A DNA stretch of 64,000 bases from Muribaculaceae bacterium (GTDB lineage Bacteria; Bacteroidota; Bacteroidia; Bacteroidales; Muribaculaceae). Location: assembly GCA_022509165.1 (NCBI GenBank), contig JAFLTT010000006.1:118919-182918 (forward strand), in the 5' to 3' direction. Made by a program: the position numbers and the translations under genes. The notes below the pieces were generated by a model. The model saw nothing but the letters and a program-made list of their open reading frames with translations, ran no database searches and was not told the origin of the DNA. Positions 34,142-43,409 of this stretch are shown one piece after another. Every line of letters begins with the position of its first letter. The first letter of the stretch is position 1.

Positions 34142-35809
34142 TCAATATGCCTTTTCATGTACTGATTTCACGGCACGGCCCGAAGGTTCATTCTGATTCT
34201 TAAAGGAATCATCCCATGCCAGGGCTTCTGCAGTGCTACATGCAACCGACGGCACCGACGGCACACATGCTGCTGCTGTGGCAGAGGGGAAATGCTCCTC
34301 GAAAATGCTCCTATAAAAATATTCTTCCTTATTGCGAGGCGGATTCACCGGGAATCTTAAATGAGCTGTACGCATCTGTTCATCCGTAACCTGGCCCGAT
34401 GCTATATCCCTTAGAGTGTCTATCCATGAATAACCCACGCCGTCGCTGAACTGCTCTTTCTGGCGCCAGGCCACTTCTTGTGGAAGCAAGTCTTCAAATG
34501 CTTTTCTTAATGCCCATTTCTCTATCTTGCCGTTTCTGCCGCTCATCTTTCCTTCGGGATTGAAACGCATGGCTATGTCGATGAATTCCTTATCCAGAAA
34601 TGGTACACGGCCTTCCACACCCCAAGCCGATAGTGACTTATTGGCACGCAGACAGTCATAAAGGTGAAGCTTGGAGAGTTTTCTCACTGTCTCCTCATGA
34701 AATTCCTTGGCATTTGGTGCCTTATGGAAATAGAGATATCCTCCGAAGAGTTCATCTGCTCCTTCTCCCGAAAGAACCATCTTGATACCCATGGATTTGA
34801 TAACTCTGGCCAGGAGATACATCGGAGTAGATGCACGCACAGTGGTGACATCATAAGTTTCTATATAATAGATTACATCCCTTATAGCATCTATTCCCTC
34901 TTGGATGGTGAAATTTATCTCGTGGTGGATTGAGCCTATATGGTCAGCCACCTTCCTGGCCGCTGCCAAGTCGGGTGAGTCTTTCAGACCTACTGCAAAA
35001 GAGTGGAGTCTCGGCCACCATGCCACACTTCGGCCGTCATCCTCAATACGTGTCGGAGCAAACTTAGCAGCAAGAGCAGAGATTATTGATGAGTCAAGGC
35101 CTCCGGAAAGAAGTACTCCGTAGGGCACGTCACTCATGAGTTGCCGTTTTACAGCGTCGCTCAAACCTTTGCGCAAATCCTCTACATCAGCAGGATTATC
35201 TTTTACATTTTCATAGTCGGTCCATTCCCGGTTGTACCATTTCACGAATTTTCTCTCTTCACTATCATAGTAGTGTCCCGGTGGGAAGGGTTCAATCACA
35301 TTGCATTTCCCTTCAAGTGCTTTTAATTCCGAGGCAAAATATCTCTGCCCTTCGCTATCTGTACCTGTATACAGAGGAATTATGCCGATGTGATCACGAG
35401 CCACAAGCCAATAATCTTTATCTTCATCATATAATGCGAAGGCAAAGATGCCATTAAGATCTTCTAAAAAATCTTTTCCTTTTTCCTTGTAGAGAGGCAG
35501 AATCACCTCACAGTCGCTTCCGGTCTGGAATTCGTATGAATCTTTATATTTATCTCTTATTGACCGGTGATTATAGATTTCACCGTTCACCGCAAGTATT
35601 ACCTTTCCGTCAGGACTCTTCAATGGTTGTGAGCCTGATTCAGGGTCAACAATCGAAAGCCTTTCATGTGCCAGAATAGCATTTTTACCGGTATATATTC
35701 CCGACCAGTCCGGGCCCCTGTGGCGAATCTTTTTCGCCATTTTCAATACCTCACTTCTTTGCTCTTCCGGATTACACTTAATATCAAAAACTCCAACTAT
35801 TCCGCACAT
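34142..35809 (-). CDS. asnB: Asparagine synthase (glutamine-hydrolysing)
   Basis: A 555-residue cytosolic enzyme making Asn from Asp, Gln and ATP. The N-terminal amidotransferase begins at Cys2 (MCGIVGVFD), the glutaminase nucleophile, with LSIVDPESGSQPL and the NGEIYNH loop. The C-terminal synthetase has the PP-loop SGGLDSSI and the SGEGADELFGGY motif. The C-terminal ~35 residues (rich in Ala, Val and Ser) are the least conserved. Promoter at 35861-35891. Confidence 0.96.
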   Translation of the reverse strand: MCGIVGVFDIKCNPEEQRSEVLKMAKKIRHRGPDWSGIYTGKNAILAHERLSIVDPESGSQPLKSPDGKVILAVNGEIYNHRSIRDKYKDSYEFQTGSDCEVILPLYKEKGKDFLEDLNGIFAFALYDEDKDYWLVARDHIGIIPLYTGTDSEGQRYFASELKALEGKCNVIEPFPPGHYYDSEERKFVKWYNREWTDYENVKDNPADVEDLRKGLSDAVKRQLMSDVPYGVLLSGGLDSSIISALAAKFAPTRIEDDGRSVAWWPRLHSFAVGLKDSPDLAAARKVADHIGSIHHEINFTIQEGIDAIRDVIYYIETYDVTTVRASTPMYLLARVIKSMGIKMVLSGEGADELFGGYLYFHKAPNAKEFHEETVRKLSKLHLYDCLRANKSLSAWGVEGRVPFLDKEFIDIAMRFNPEGKMSGRNGKIEKWALRKAFEDLLPQEVAWRQKEQFSDGVGYSWIDTLRDIASGQVTDEQMRTAHLRFPVNPPRNKEEYFYRSIFEEHFPSATAAACVPSVPSVACSTAEALAWDDSFKNQNEPSGRAVKSVHEKAY

Positions 35810-35860
35810 TTTTCTGTTAAAATTAGAATTTTATTATCATTTTTTTTATACCTGTAAATG

Positions 35861-35891
35861 CAAAGTTACATAATCTAAGGCATTTCACCAA
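35861..35891 (-). promoter_or_regulatory. Promoter of asnB
   Basis: Minus-strand TTG (35889-35891), a 20-base spacer and TAACTTTG (35861-35868), about 50 bases before the ATG at 35809. It sits just past the miaB stop. Confidence 0.7.
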
Positions 35892-35892
35892 C

Positions 35893-37278
35893 TTACACCA
35901 GTTCTCCCTTCAGAGTTGCCGAAGATGCGTCTGTCACTCTCACTTTTACAAAGTCTCCCGGATGGGTATCCCCTTTGGCAAATACCACTACTTTGTTTTG
36001 CGATGTTCTGCCAAAATGTTCTTCGGGATTTCTCTTGGATTTCCCTTCCACCAGCACTTCAAATTCTTTACCGATATCCATACGGTTGCGTCGGAGCGAC
36101 AATTGATTCTGCAATGCAATCATGCGGTTGAGACGTTCTATCTTCACATCTTCGGGCACATTATCCGGCAGATGTTGAGCCGCAAAGGTTCCGGGGCGCT
36201 CTGAATATTTGAACAAAAATGAGGAATCAAAACCCACTTCTTCCATCAGACTGAGAGTCTCCAGGAAATCTTCTTCACTCTCATTGTGGAAGCCGGTGAA
36301 GAGGTCGGAGGATATTCCGGCATCCGGTAAAATTCTTCTTATAGCAGCCACTCTGTCGAGATACCATTCCCGGGTGTATTTACGGTTCATAGACTTCAGC
36401 ACTGAGTTACTTCCACTCTGCACGGGAAGATGCACATGCCGGGCAATGTTGTCATACTTTGCCATAGTCTCAAGAGTCAGATCGCTCATATCCTTTGGGT
36501 GAGAAGTAGTGAAGCGTATACGCATATCCGGGGCAGCTTCTGCCACTATAGCCAGAAGACCGGGAAAATCTGTCACATTTCCTTCCGCATCCTCATAACG
36601 GTAACTATTGACATTCTGTCCTAAAAGAGTCACCTCCTTATATCTCCTTTTCTGCAAATCGCTCAGTTCCCTCAATATGCTTTCAGGTTCGCGGCTCCTT
36701 TCGCGTCCCCTGGTATAAGGCACGATACAGTAGGAACAGAAATTGTTACATCCACGCATTATGGAGATGAATCCGCTGATGCCGTTAGCTCCAATACGAG
36801 TCGGGATTATCTCCCGATAGGTTTCTGTAGTGGATAGTTCAATGTTTATAGCCGCCTCGCCGTTTTCTGCTGCCGAGATGAGATTAGGAAGATCAAGATA
36901 AGAGTCAGGACCTGCCACCAGGTTCACACCCTCTTTCTCGATTAACTCCTGTTTTAGCCTTTCAGCCATACATCCTATCACGCCTATCAGTATATTGCGA
37001 CCGCTTTTTCGTCTCAACGATCTCCAATAAGCAAGCCGCGAAAGGATCTTCTGTTCGGCATTATCGCGTATACTGCATGTATTTAACAGAATTGCATCAG
37101 CCTGCAGATCATTCTCTGTAAGTTCATATCCGGCCATCTGCATCACTGATGCAACAGTCTCTGAATCTGCTACATTCATCTGACAACCATAGGTTTCTAT
37201 CCTCAGTTTTTTACCCGAGGGCTTCTCCTGCTTTCTTTCTGGAAGCAAAAACGGCTTTATATTGATGTTTTCTAACAA
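35893..37278 (-). CDS. miaB: tRNA 2-methylthio-N6-isopentenyladenosine synthase
   Basis: A 461-residue radical-SAM methylthiotransferase that adds the methylthio group to i6A37 in tRNAs reading UNN codons. The N-terminal UPF0004 domain has three cluster Cys (YGCQMN, NTCSIRD, GCMAER). The radical-SAM Cys motif is CNNFCSYC, followed by IVPYTRGRERSR. The C-terminal TRAM domain covers about 390-461. The first 22 residues are a short extension. Transcribed from a promoter that overlaps the divergent CoA-transferase start. Confidence 0.97.
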   Translation of the reverse strand: MLENINIKPFLLPERKQEKPSGKKLRIETYGCQMNVADSETVASVMQMAGYELTENDLQADAILLNTCSIRDNAEQKILSRLAYWRSLRRKSGRNILIGVIGCMAERLKQELIEKEGVNLVAGPDSYLDLPNLISAAENGEAAINIELSTTETYREIIPTRIGANGISGFISIMRGCNNFCSYCIVPYTRGRERSREPESILRELSDLQKRRYKEVTLLGQNVNSYRYEDAEGNVTDFPGLLAIVAEAAPDMRIRFTTSHPKDMSDLTLETMAKYDNIARHVHLPVQSGSNSVLKSMNRKYTREWYLDRVAAIRRILPDAGISSDLFTGFHNESEEDFLETLSLMEEVGFDSSFLFKYSERPGTFAAQHLPDNVPEDVKIERLNRMIALQNQLSLRRNRMDIGKEFEVLVEGKSKRNPEEHFGRTSQNKVVVFAKGDTHPGDFVKVRVTDASSATLKGELV

Positions 37279-37289
37279 CTTTCTTACTA

Positions 37290-37320
37290 TTTGCTAAATT
37301 GAACAAAAATGCTATTTTTG
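37290..37320 (+). promoter_or_regulatory. Promoter of the CoA-transferase gene
   Basis: Plus-strand TTTG (37290-37293), a 19-base spacer and TATTTTTG (37313-37320), about 34 bases before the ATG at 37354. Near-perfect consensus. Confidence 0.8.
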
Positions 37321-37322
37321 TG

Positions 37323-37354
37323 CAAATTTAACCTTTTAATCTAAAGAGCGCAAA
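37323..37354 (-). promoter_or_regulatory. Promoter of miaB
   Basis: Minus-strand TTTG (37351-37354), a 20-base spacer and TAAATTTG (37323-37330). The -33 box touches the first base of the CoA-transferase start codon, and the miaB transcript would begin inside the opposing promoter. Confidence 0.7.
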
Positions 37355-38847
37355 TGAGTCTCCCATTTATCACAGCCGAAGAGGCTGCTGCGCACATTAA
37401 CCATGGTGACACAATAGCCACTTCCGGGTTTACTGCATCAGGAACACCGAAAGTAGTGCCGGTGGCTATCGCAAAAAAAGCAGAAGAACTTCATAAGAAA
37501 GGTGAACCCTTCAAAATTAACCTTTTCACAGGGGCTTCAACTAATGACTTTATAGATGGCTATCTTTCAAGGGCTAATGCAGTGGCTACACGTGTGCCAT
37601 ATCAGGGAAGCCCGGATGCCAGGAAATCCGCCAACAACGGAGACATGGACTATTACGATCCCCATTTAAGCCACATGAGCCAGGATTTAAGGTATGGTTT
37701 CATGGGCGATATTGATGTGGCAGTGATTGAAGTCACTGAAATGAATCCATCAGGGGAAATCGTGTTAGGAGCAGGTATAGGAATGACCCCTGTTTTTGCA
37801 AGTAAGGCAAAAAAGATTATTCTGGAATATAGTTCCTACTATCATACTTCTTTCAGAGGATTTCACGACAATTATATACCTCTGGATCCACCTCACCGTC
37901 GAGAAATCCCTATCTACAAACCATCCGACCGCATTGGAAGCCCGGTAATAAAAATCGACCCCAAGAAAATAATTGGCGTGGTGCCTTCCAATGAATCTGA
38001 AAGTGTGAGTGCTTTCACCTCACTATCGGAAACCACACGCGCAATAGGTGCTAATGTTGCTGATTTTCTCGCATCAGAATTACGCAAAAATCGTATTCCC
38101 AAGGGATTCCTTCCGGTGCAGAGTGGTGTAGGAAATATAGCAAATGCCGCTCTTTACGGCCTGGCTGACCATCCCGGAATCCCGCAGTTTGAGATGTTTA
38201 CTGAAGTGGTGCAGGATGCCGTAATGGAACTTATGCAAAAAGGTAAATGTACTTTTGCTTCCACCTGTGCCCTTGCCTGCTCAGATGATGCCATATTAGA
38301 TTTCATGGAAAATATAGATTTCTACCGGGATAAATTGATAATGCGTCCTGCAGAAATCTCAAACCATCCTGAAGTGGTACGGCGCCTGGGTCTCATTGCT
38401 ATGAATACTGCGCTTGAATGTGATATATATGGCAATGTCAACTCCACACATGTAGCCGGCACTAAAATCATGAATGGAATAGGCGGTTCAGCCGATTTCT
38501 CCAGAAATGCTTTCCTCTCTATCTTTATGTGTCCTTCAGTGCAGAAAGGCGGTGCGCTTTCCACTATCATCCCCATGGTGACCCATGTGGACCATAGTGA
38601 ACACAGTGTAAAGGTGATTGTGACGGAACATGGTGTAGCCGATTTAAGAAACCTTACGCCATTGCAGAGAGCCAGGACTATTATTGAAAACTGTGTGCAT
38701 CCCGACTACCGGCCTCTAATGTATGATTATCTGAAAATAGCAAAGAAAGGACACATTCCTCACAACCTGAGGGCTGCCTTCGCTATGCATAATACCTTTG
38801 AGGAAACAGGCGATATGCGTCTCACCGACTTTTCTAAATACGCCTGA
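37354..38847 (+). CDS. Acetyl-CoA hydrolase/transferase family (succinate:acetate CoA-transferase type)
   Basis: A 497-residue cytosolic enzyme of the family that swaps CoA between acetate, succinate or propionate. N- and C-terminal CoA-transferase folds are seen, with SGFTASGTPKVVP near residue 22, GVGNIANA near 262 and the catalytic Glu in MFTEVVQD near 285. The C-terminal GGSADFSRNA loop forms the CoA site. In this setting it could make acetate from acetyl-CoA while activating succinate or propionate, alongside Pta-AckA. Exact substrate cannot be read from sequence. Its last 14 bases overlap the end of the converging gene. Confidence 0.93.
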   Translation: MSLPFITAEEAAAHINHGDTIATSGFTASGTPKVVPVAIAKKAEELHKKGEPFKINLFTGASTNDFIDGYLSRANAVATRVPYQGSPDARKSANNGDMDYYDPHLSHMSQDLRYGFMGDIDVAVIEVTEMNPSGEIVLGAGIGMTPVFASKAKKIILEYSSYYHTSFRGFHDNYIPLDPPHRREIPIYKPSDRIGSPVIKIDPKKIIGVVPSNESESVSAFTSLSETTRAIGANVADFLASELRKNRIPKGFLPVQSGVGNIANAALYGLADHPGIPQFEMFTEVVQDAVMELMQKGKCTFASTCALACSDDAILDFMENIDFYRDKLIMRPAEISNHPEVVRRLGLIAMNTALECDIYGNVNSTHVAGTKIMNGIGGSADFSRNAFLSIFMCPSVQKGGALSTIIPMVTHVDHSEHSVKVIVTEHGVADLRNLTPLQRARTIIENCVHPDYRPLMYDYLKIAKKGHIPHNLRAAFAMHNTFEETGDMRLTDFSKYA

Positions 38848-41779
38848 CTATTCCCTTCCCTTTCCTGCCGTTGATGGCTATTACCAGTGGCTCCGGGAAT
38901 TCTACCACACGTATGGCATCGCTTTCGTAAGTGGCCGGCAGTGAGTCAAGATAATCTATATCATAGAATCCGTTACCGGCTGACGGGTCTACTGTGAAAT
39001 ATCCCACTCCGAATGAAGTAAGATTCTGGAAGAAATGGGTGCCCTGACTCGGTTCTATGCGATAGCCCGGCATGGCTGTCTCCACAATGAGACGTGCTCC
39101 AGCTATCTGGGGCCATCTCACCGGCACTCCCAGGGCAAAGTCGGCCGAACCCCAGCGTCCCGGTCCTATGAGGATATAAGGCTCGTTACGACTTACAAAT
39201 TCTCGGTTGAGTTTCTCCACTTCCAAAGCCAGAGCCGGATTATTCGCACTGTTGAAGCCCTTCTGTTTCACATATACTATGGTCTTCACATTGTCCATGA
39301 CGCCATGGCCCAGAGCCGCATCCGACCTTAATATCAGTTCGGAGTCATCCACCTCCATCACTGAGTCGTCGAGCATCTCTTTCTTATCAACAATAGGACG
39401 AATCTGAAGCCAATAAATCGTACCTTTCTTGGGAGAGGTCATGGCATCCGGTTCTATTAGTCCGGCGAATTCTATCTCCACCGGCCTTCCCATAGCATAT
39501 TGGCCTGTAGAAAGCATAAAATCTACAGCCTCCGCCAGAGGGAACACTTTCTGTTTCAATACGTTGGCAAATGTGAGCACTTTGCGTCCCGGACCCCAGT
39601 CGGTGTCACGTAGCATTCTGTCATTGGGGTCGAAGGTTGAAACCAGATACCTCAAGGCATCGGTCTTGAAGGCATCCTGTACCGTTATCTTTTGGATATT
39701 GAATCCATCGTCGGTTGAAAATTCACTGCTTTCAGGGGCATATTTGCTCAGACCATACAGATTTTTCTGTGTGTCGCGCATGGCCAGTTCTATAGTGCTC
39801 GTCTGAAGCACATGATCGGAATGTTTCGGCGAGAAACGAAGTGCCAGACCTCCGTCTACGATATATTTTCCGAGACCTGCAGCCACTTCAACCACACCCT
39901 CTTCCGATTTCTCCTGGCCCACAGGATAATAATTTATGGAGCGACCCACTCCTGAAAATGAAGGGTAATAATAATCACCATGCCACTCTCCTACAACCTC
40001 CTGGATGATGATTGCCATCTTTTCCTGTTCTATCACATTACTGGTGGCATTCATATAGGCTTTGGAATCTGCAAAGAATACTGAAGCGTACACACCCTTC
40101 ACTGCGTCGCAAAGCAGTCGGAGCATTTCTTCGCGGTCTTCCAGGTAGGGAATCATATAGGTGGAATAAATTCCTGCAAAAGGCTGATAGTGGGAATCTT
40201 CCAGCAACGAAGAACTCCTCACGGCCAAAGGCTTGTCTAAGACTTCAAAGAGAGCCCTGAAATCATCTATAAGATGAGTAGGTAATTTTGCCTTTAGAAA
40301 GTGATCCAATATCTCGGAGTCAGGCGACTGAGACAGACCTACACGATATAGACCGTTGTATTCCATGAACTGGTCGAAGATATCGGTACAGAGCACTACC
40401 GTGCGAGGTATGGTAATCTGCACTCCGTTCAGGTCGTCACATTCCGCATGCTTTTTGATTATCTGGTCGATAAAGGCCAGACCTCTACCCTTGCCTCCAA
40501 GAGAACCTTCACCGATTCTGGCAAAGTTGCTGTAAAGGTCGAAGCGGTCTTTGAGGAAGATGGCTACAACACCCCTGTTTTTCATCTTCCTGTATCGCAC
40601 TATACTGTCGAAAATCAGTTTCTTCACCTCGTCGGCCTCTTCTATCCGGTTGAAGACATGTTTCTTCATGATATCCGCTATCGGGAAGAGGGCGCGTGAA
40701 TACAGCCATCGAGACACATCATTATTGCGACAATGCGCATAGAGGGCATCATCAGGAATACTGAACACCTTTTCCTGCAATGTCTTGAGGTCGGGGATGC
40801 GCATTATTTCATCGCCTGATACCGGGTCTTTCACAACAAAGTCTCCGAATCCGAAGTTCTGGCCCACTGCCCTTCTCAGTTCCTGGGGAAAAGTCTTGGA
40901 ATTTTTATCAAGAAATATATATCCCGACTGTTCCACTTTCTCTCGGTTGTCACTTTCCTGACTCTCTATGATAATAGGGATGAATGGGTCTTTCTCATGT
41001 AGATATGTGGCCAGAGACATACCTGCATCAGGGTCTTTGATACCGGCATGAGGAAATCTCATATCTGAGATCACTCCCAGTAAATTGTTGCCGTATTTTT
41101 CGTAAAGTGCCTGTGCCTCTTCATAGTCGCGTGCCAGGAGCACCTTGGGGCGACCGCGCATTCTCAACATTCTTTCGTGGTCGTTGAGAGCCTCTTTGGC
41201 AAATTCACGACTCTGTATAAAAAGATATTTAAAAAGATGAGGGAGAACCGAAGAATAAAACCGTATGGAGTCTTCCACCACCACGATACATTGTACGCCG
41301 ATATTGAGGATATCGTTTTCAGCGTTCATTTTATCCTCCATCAGTTTGATGATGGCAAGAATGAGGTCTACATCTCCAAGCCATGAGAAAACATAGTCTA
41401 CGCCGGCCAGATCCTCATCTGCTATACGTCTTCTCACTTCCTTTGAGAAGGGGGTGAGCACCACAAATGGTATCTGAGGATATTGGGCGTCTATTATCTT
41501 GGCTTCGCGGAATGTTTCACTGATATCCACTCCCGGCATCGCTATGATGAGGTCGAACTGCATCTCATTCAGCAGTCTCTTTGCCTCTTCGTAGTTGGCT
41601 GCCTTTACAAATCGTGGAGGTGAACTCAGATGAAGCCCTACGTATTCAAAATAAACCTGTTCTTCCACCCTTCCATCCTCTTCAAGCATAAAGGAATCAT
41701 AGGGGGTGGCAATCAGAAGCACAGTGAAAATGCGCTTCTGCATCAGTTTTTGGAATTCTGTCTCTTTGAGGAATCTCAT
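38834..41779 (-). CDS. Receiver-like domains fused to a PEP-synthase/PPDK ATP-grasp domain
   Basis: A 981-residue cytosolic protein. The first ~330 residues hold two receiver-like domains: one with FDLIIAMPGVD near residue 76, a second with GVISDMRFPHAG near 235, where the Asp could accept phosphate. The C-terminal part is the PEP-synthase/PPDK nucleotide-binding domain, with GEGSLGGKGRGLAF near 425 and VRSSSLLEDSHYQPFAGIYST near 545. The swivelling phospho-His domain and the PEP-binding barrel are absent, so it cannot be a complete PEP synthase. It may be a regulated kinase or phosphotransfer protein. Its ATG overlaps the hemD stop (ATGA). Confidence 0.82.
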   Translation of the reverse strand: MRFLKETEFQKLMQKRIFTVLLIATPYDSFMLEEDGRVEEQVYFEYVGLHLSSPPRFVKAANYEEAKRLLNEMQFDLIIAMPGVDISETFREAKIIDAQYPQIPFVVLTPFSKEVRRRIADEDLAGVDYVFSWLGDVDLILAIIKLMEDKMNAENDILNIGVQCIVVVEDSIRFYSSVLPHLFKYLFIQSREFAKEALNDHERMLRMRGRPKVLLARDYEEAQALYEKYGNNLLGVISDMRFPHAGIKDPDAGMSLATYLHEKDPFIPIIIESQESDNREKVEQSGYIFLDKNSKTFPQELRRAVGQNFGFGDFVVKDPVSGDEIMRIPDLKTLQEKVFSIPDDALYAHCRNNDVSRWLYSRALFPIADIMKKHVFNRIEEADEVKKLIFDSIVRYRKMKNRGVVAIFLKDRFDLYSNFARIGEGSLGGKGRGLAFIDQIIKKHAECDDLNGVQITIPRTVVLCTDIFDQFMEYNGLYRVGLSQSPDSEILDHFLKAKLPTHLIDDFRALFEVLDKPLAVRSSSLLEDSHYQPFAGIYSTYMIPYLEDREEMLRLLCDAVKGVYASVFFADSKAYMNATSNVIEQEKMAIIIQEVVGEWHGDYYYPSFSGVGRSINYYPVGQEKSEEGVVEVAAGLGKYIVDGGLALRFSPKHSDHVLQTSTIELAMRDTQKNLYGLSKYAPESSEFSTDDGFNIQKITVQDAFKTDALRYLVSTFDPNDRMLRDTDWGPGRKVLTFANVLKQKVFPLAEAVDFMLSTGQYAMGRPVEIEFAGLIEPDAMTSPKKGTIYWLQIRPIVDKKEMLDDSVMEVDDSELILRSDAALGHGVMDNVKTIVYVKQKGFNSANNPALALEVEKLNREFVSRNEPYILIGPGRWGSADFALGVPVRWPQIAGARLIVETAMPGYRIEPSQGTHFFQNLTSFGVGYFTVDPSAGNGFYDIDYLDSLPATYESDAIRVVEFPEPLVIAINGRKGKGIVRRI

Positions 41780-42537
41780 TGTCCGTTCACTCGGGTGAGA
41801 TAATCATCCAGTGCTGATGTCATCGAAGGCATCTCTTTGGTAGGGGCTTCAATGGCAAGTTCCAGTCCGGAATCCTTTACAGCCTGAGCCGTAGGAGCAC
41901 CAAAGGTGCCGATTGCTGCCTTCTGTTTCCCGTCAGTGACAAAGTCGGGCACATTCTTAAGTAGTGAATGTATACCTACCGGGCTGAAGAAAAGCATGAG
42001 ATCGTAGTCGCATTTTTCATCGGGAGTGAAGTCATTGCTGACAGTTCGGTACATGGTGGCCGGTGTCAGATCTATTTTCAATGCCGTCAGGGCATTCATA
42101 TGATCGGGGAGGATATCGGAAACCGGCATAAGAAATTTCTCCTTATGATTTTTCTGCACTGCAGCAAGAAATTGCGGATCATCGAGCCTTCCGGTGAGTC
42201 CGTATGATATTTTGCGCTTGCGATACACAATATATTTTTGAAGATATAGCGCTATCTGCTCTGTGGTGCAGAAATATCGCATGGTATCCGGCACATTAAC
42301 ACGCGATTCTTCACATAACCTGAAAAAATTATCTACAGCCGTGCGAGCCGTAAAAATCACTGCCGTAAATTCTGCAAGATTTATTTTGGATTGACGGAAC
42401 TCTTTGACTGTGAGTGGTTCCACTTTAATCATCGGCCGGAACACAATCTCCACGTCGTGCTTTTTCGCGATGTCAAAATAAGGGGATTTGGCCGATGTCG
42501 GCTGCGGCTGTGATACAAGGATCTTCTTAATTTTCAT
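41776..42537 (-). CDS. hemD: Uroporphyrinogen-III synthase
   Basis: A 253-residue cytosolic enzyme that closes hydroxymethylbilane into uroporphyrinogen III in tetrapyrrole synthesis. Sequence conservation is low in this family. The pattern fits: MKIKKILVSQPQP start, AVIFTARTAVDNFF in the first lobe, LMFFSPVGIHSLLKN and AAIGTFGAPTAQAVKDSGL in the second. DUF4271 immediately upstream is the usual Bacteroidetes partner. No other hem genes are nearby. Confidence 0.85.
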   Translation of the reverse strand: MKIKKILVSQPQPTSAKSPYFDIAKKHDVEIVFRPMIKVEPLTVKEFRQSKINLAEFTAVIFTARTAVDNFFRLCEESRVNVPDTMRYFCTTEQIALYLQKYIVYRKRKISYGLTGRLDDPQFLAAVQKNHKEKFLMPVSDILPDHMNALTALKIDLTPATMYRTVSNDFTPDEKCDYDLMLFFSPVGIHSLLKNVPDFVTDGKQKAAIGTFGAPTAQAVKDSGLELAIEAPTKEMPSMTSALDDYLTRVNGQ

Positions 42538-42590
42538 AAACCTCGGATATGTCTTGATGCCGAGTTTTTATTTTTGTGGCCCGAGTAATG

Positions 42591-43409
42591 TCACAACATT
42601 TCACCGAGGAGAAGAGCGCACCGGTAACTCAGAATCAAGGGTACTATTTCCAGACTGCAAAGGTAGCACAAAAAAAGCACCCATGAAGAAATTTGATTGA
42701 AAAAAATCCTGTATCCCTTCCAAATGAAGACAATTTTAACTAATATGAACACTATTCCCGACACTATGCCAACATTGGGGACGCTCTCCGGATTACTTAT
42801 GCCTATCAGGGCCGTTAGAAAAAAGGCCGGGGCCATCAAGGCCTGACTGGCTGAAAATCCTTTCACCCAGAGCTCTGCATGAATACGGTCGCTGAAAACC
42901 CATCCTACCCACGTAAAACTCCACCAAAGGCATAAGGTATAGGCAACTGCTATGCCCATTCCCAATAACATTCCTACTGCCCTGTGTTGCCATGGAACCA
43001 TATCGGGGTGAAAATACTGGAAAACACAAAAACCTATTATTCCGGCACAGGCACACCATAGGATGTTTAGGAGAACTATGAGACTCGTTTCCCTTACGGT
43101 ATCGTTAAATACATTCTGTCGCGTGCGGGTCTCAACCAGATTCCGGAACATGGTAAAAACATATTTGAAATTATTTCGGAATCTTAAGGCTATGATTAAA
43201 AAAAGAATAAACAGTCCTCCTAAAATGTACGATACACCTTCACTACCACCCTCTCTGGGTGGGGCGACGGCCGGAGATGCCGGAGGCTCAAGGATAAGGC
43301 CATACACAGGCTCAGCCTGAAGCGTATCGCCGGCGACTATACTGTCAGTTTGAAGAAAAGGGGCAGCACCCTCTCTAAAGTCTACAGCCACCCCTCCTTC
43401 TTGTACCAT
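42591..43409 (-). CDS. DUF4271 membrane protein
   Basis: A 272-residue inner-membrane protein. A periplasmic or disordered Pro/Ala-rich N-terminus (about 1-60) is followed by about six to seven hydrophobic helices between 60 and 272. The proposed start at 43409 overlaps the preceding epimerase gene by 28 bases; a GTG at 43391 is an alternative. The family is restricted to Bacteroidetes and usually precedes hemD. Function unknown. A TACCTTTG box in its 3' end (42658-42665) could be an internal -7 element for hemD. Confidence 0.82.
   Translation of the reverse strand: MVQEGGVAVDFREGAAPFLQTDSIVAGDTLQAEPVYGLILEPPASPAVAPPREGGSEGVSYILGGLFILFLIIALRFRNNFKYVFTMFRNLVETRTRQNVFNDTVRETSLIVLLNILWCACAGIIGFCVFQYFHPDMVPWQHRAVGMLLGMGIAVAYTLCLWWSFTWVGWVFSDRIHAELWVKGFSASQALMAPAFFLTALIGISNPESVPNVGIVSGIVFILVKIVFIWKGYRIFFNQISSWVLFLCYLCSLEIVPLILSYRCALLLGEML

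Noticed and set aside
38834..41779. Complete PEP synthase or PPDK
   Set aside because: The phospho-His and PEP-binding domains are missing, and the N-terminus is receiver-like.
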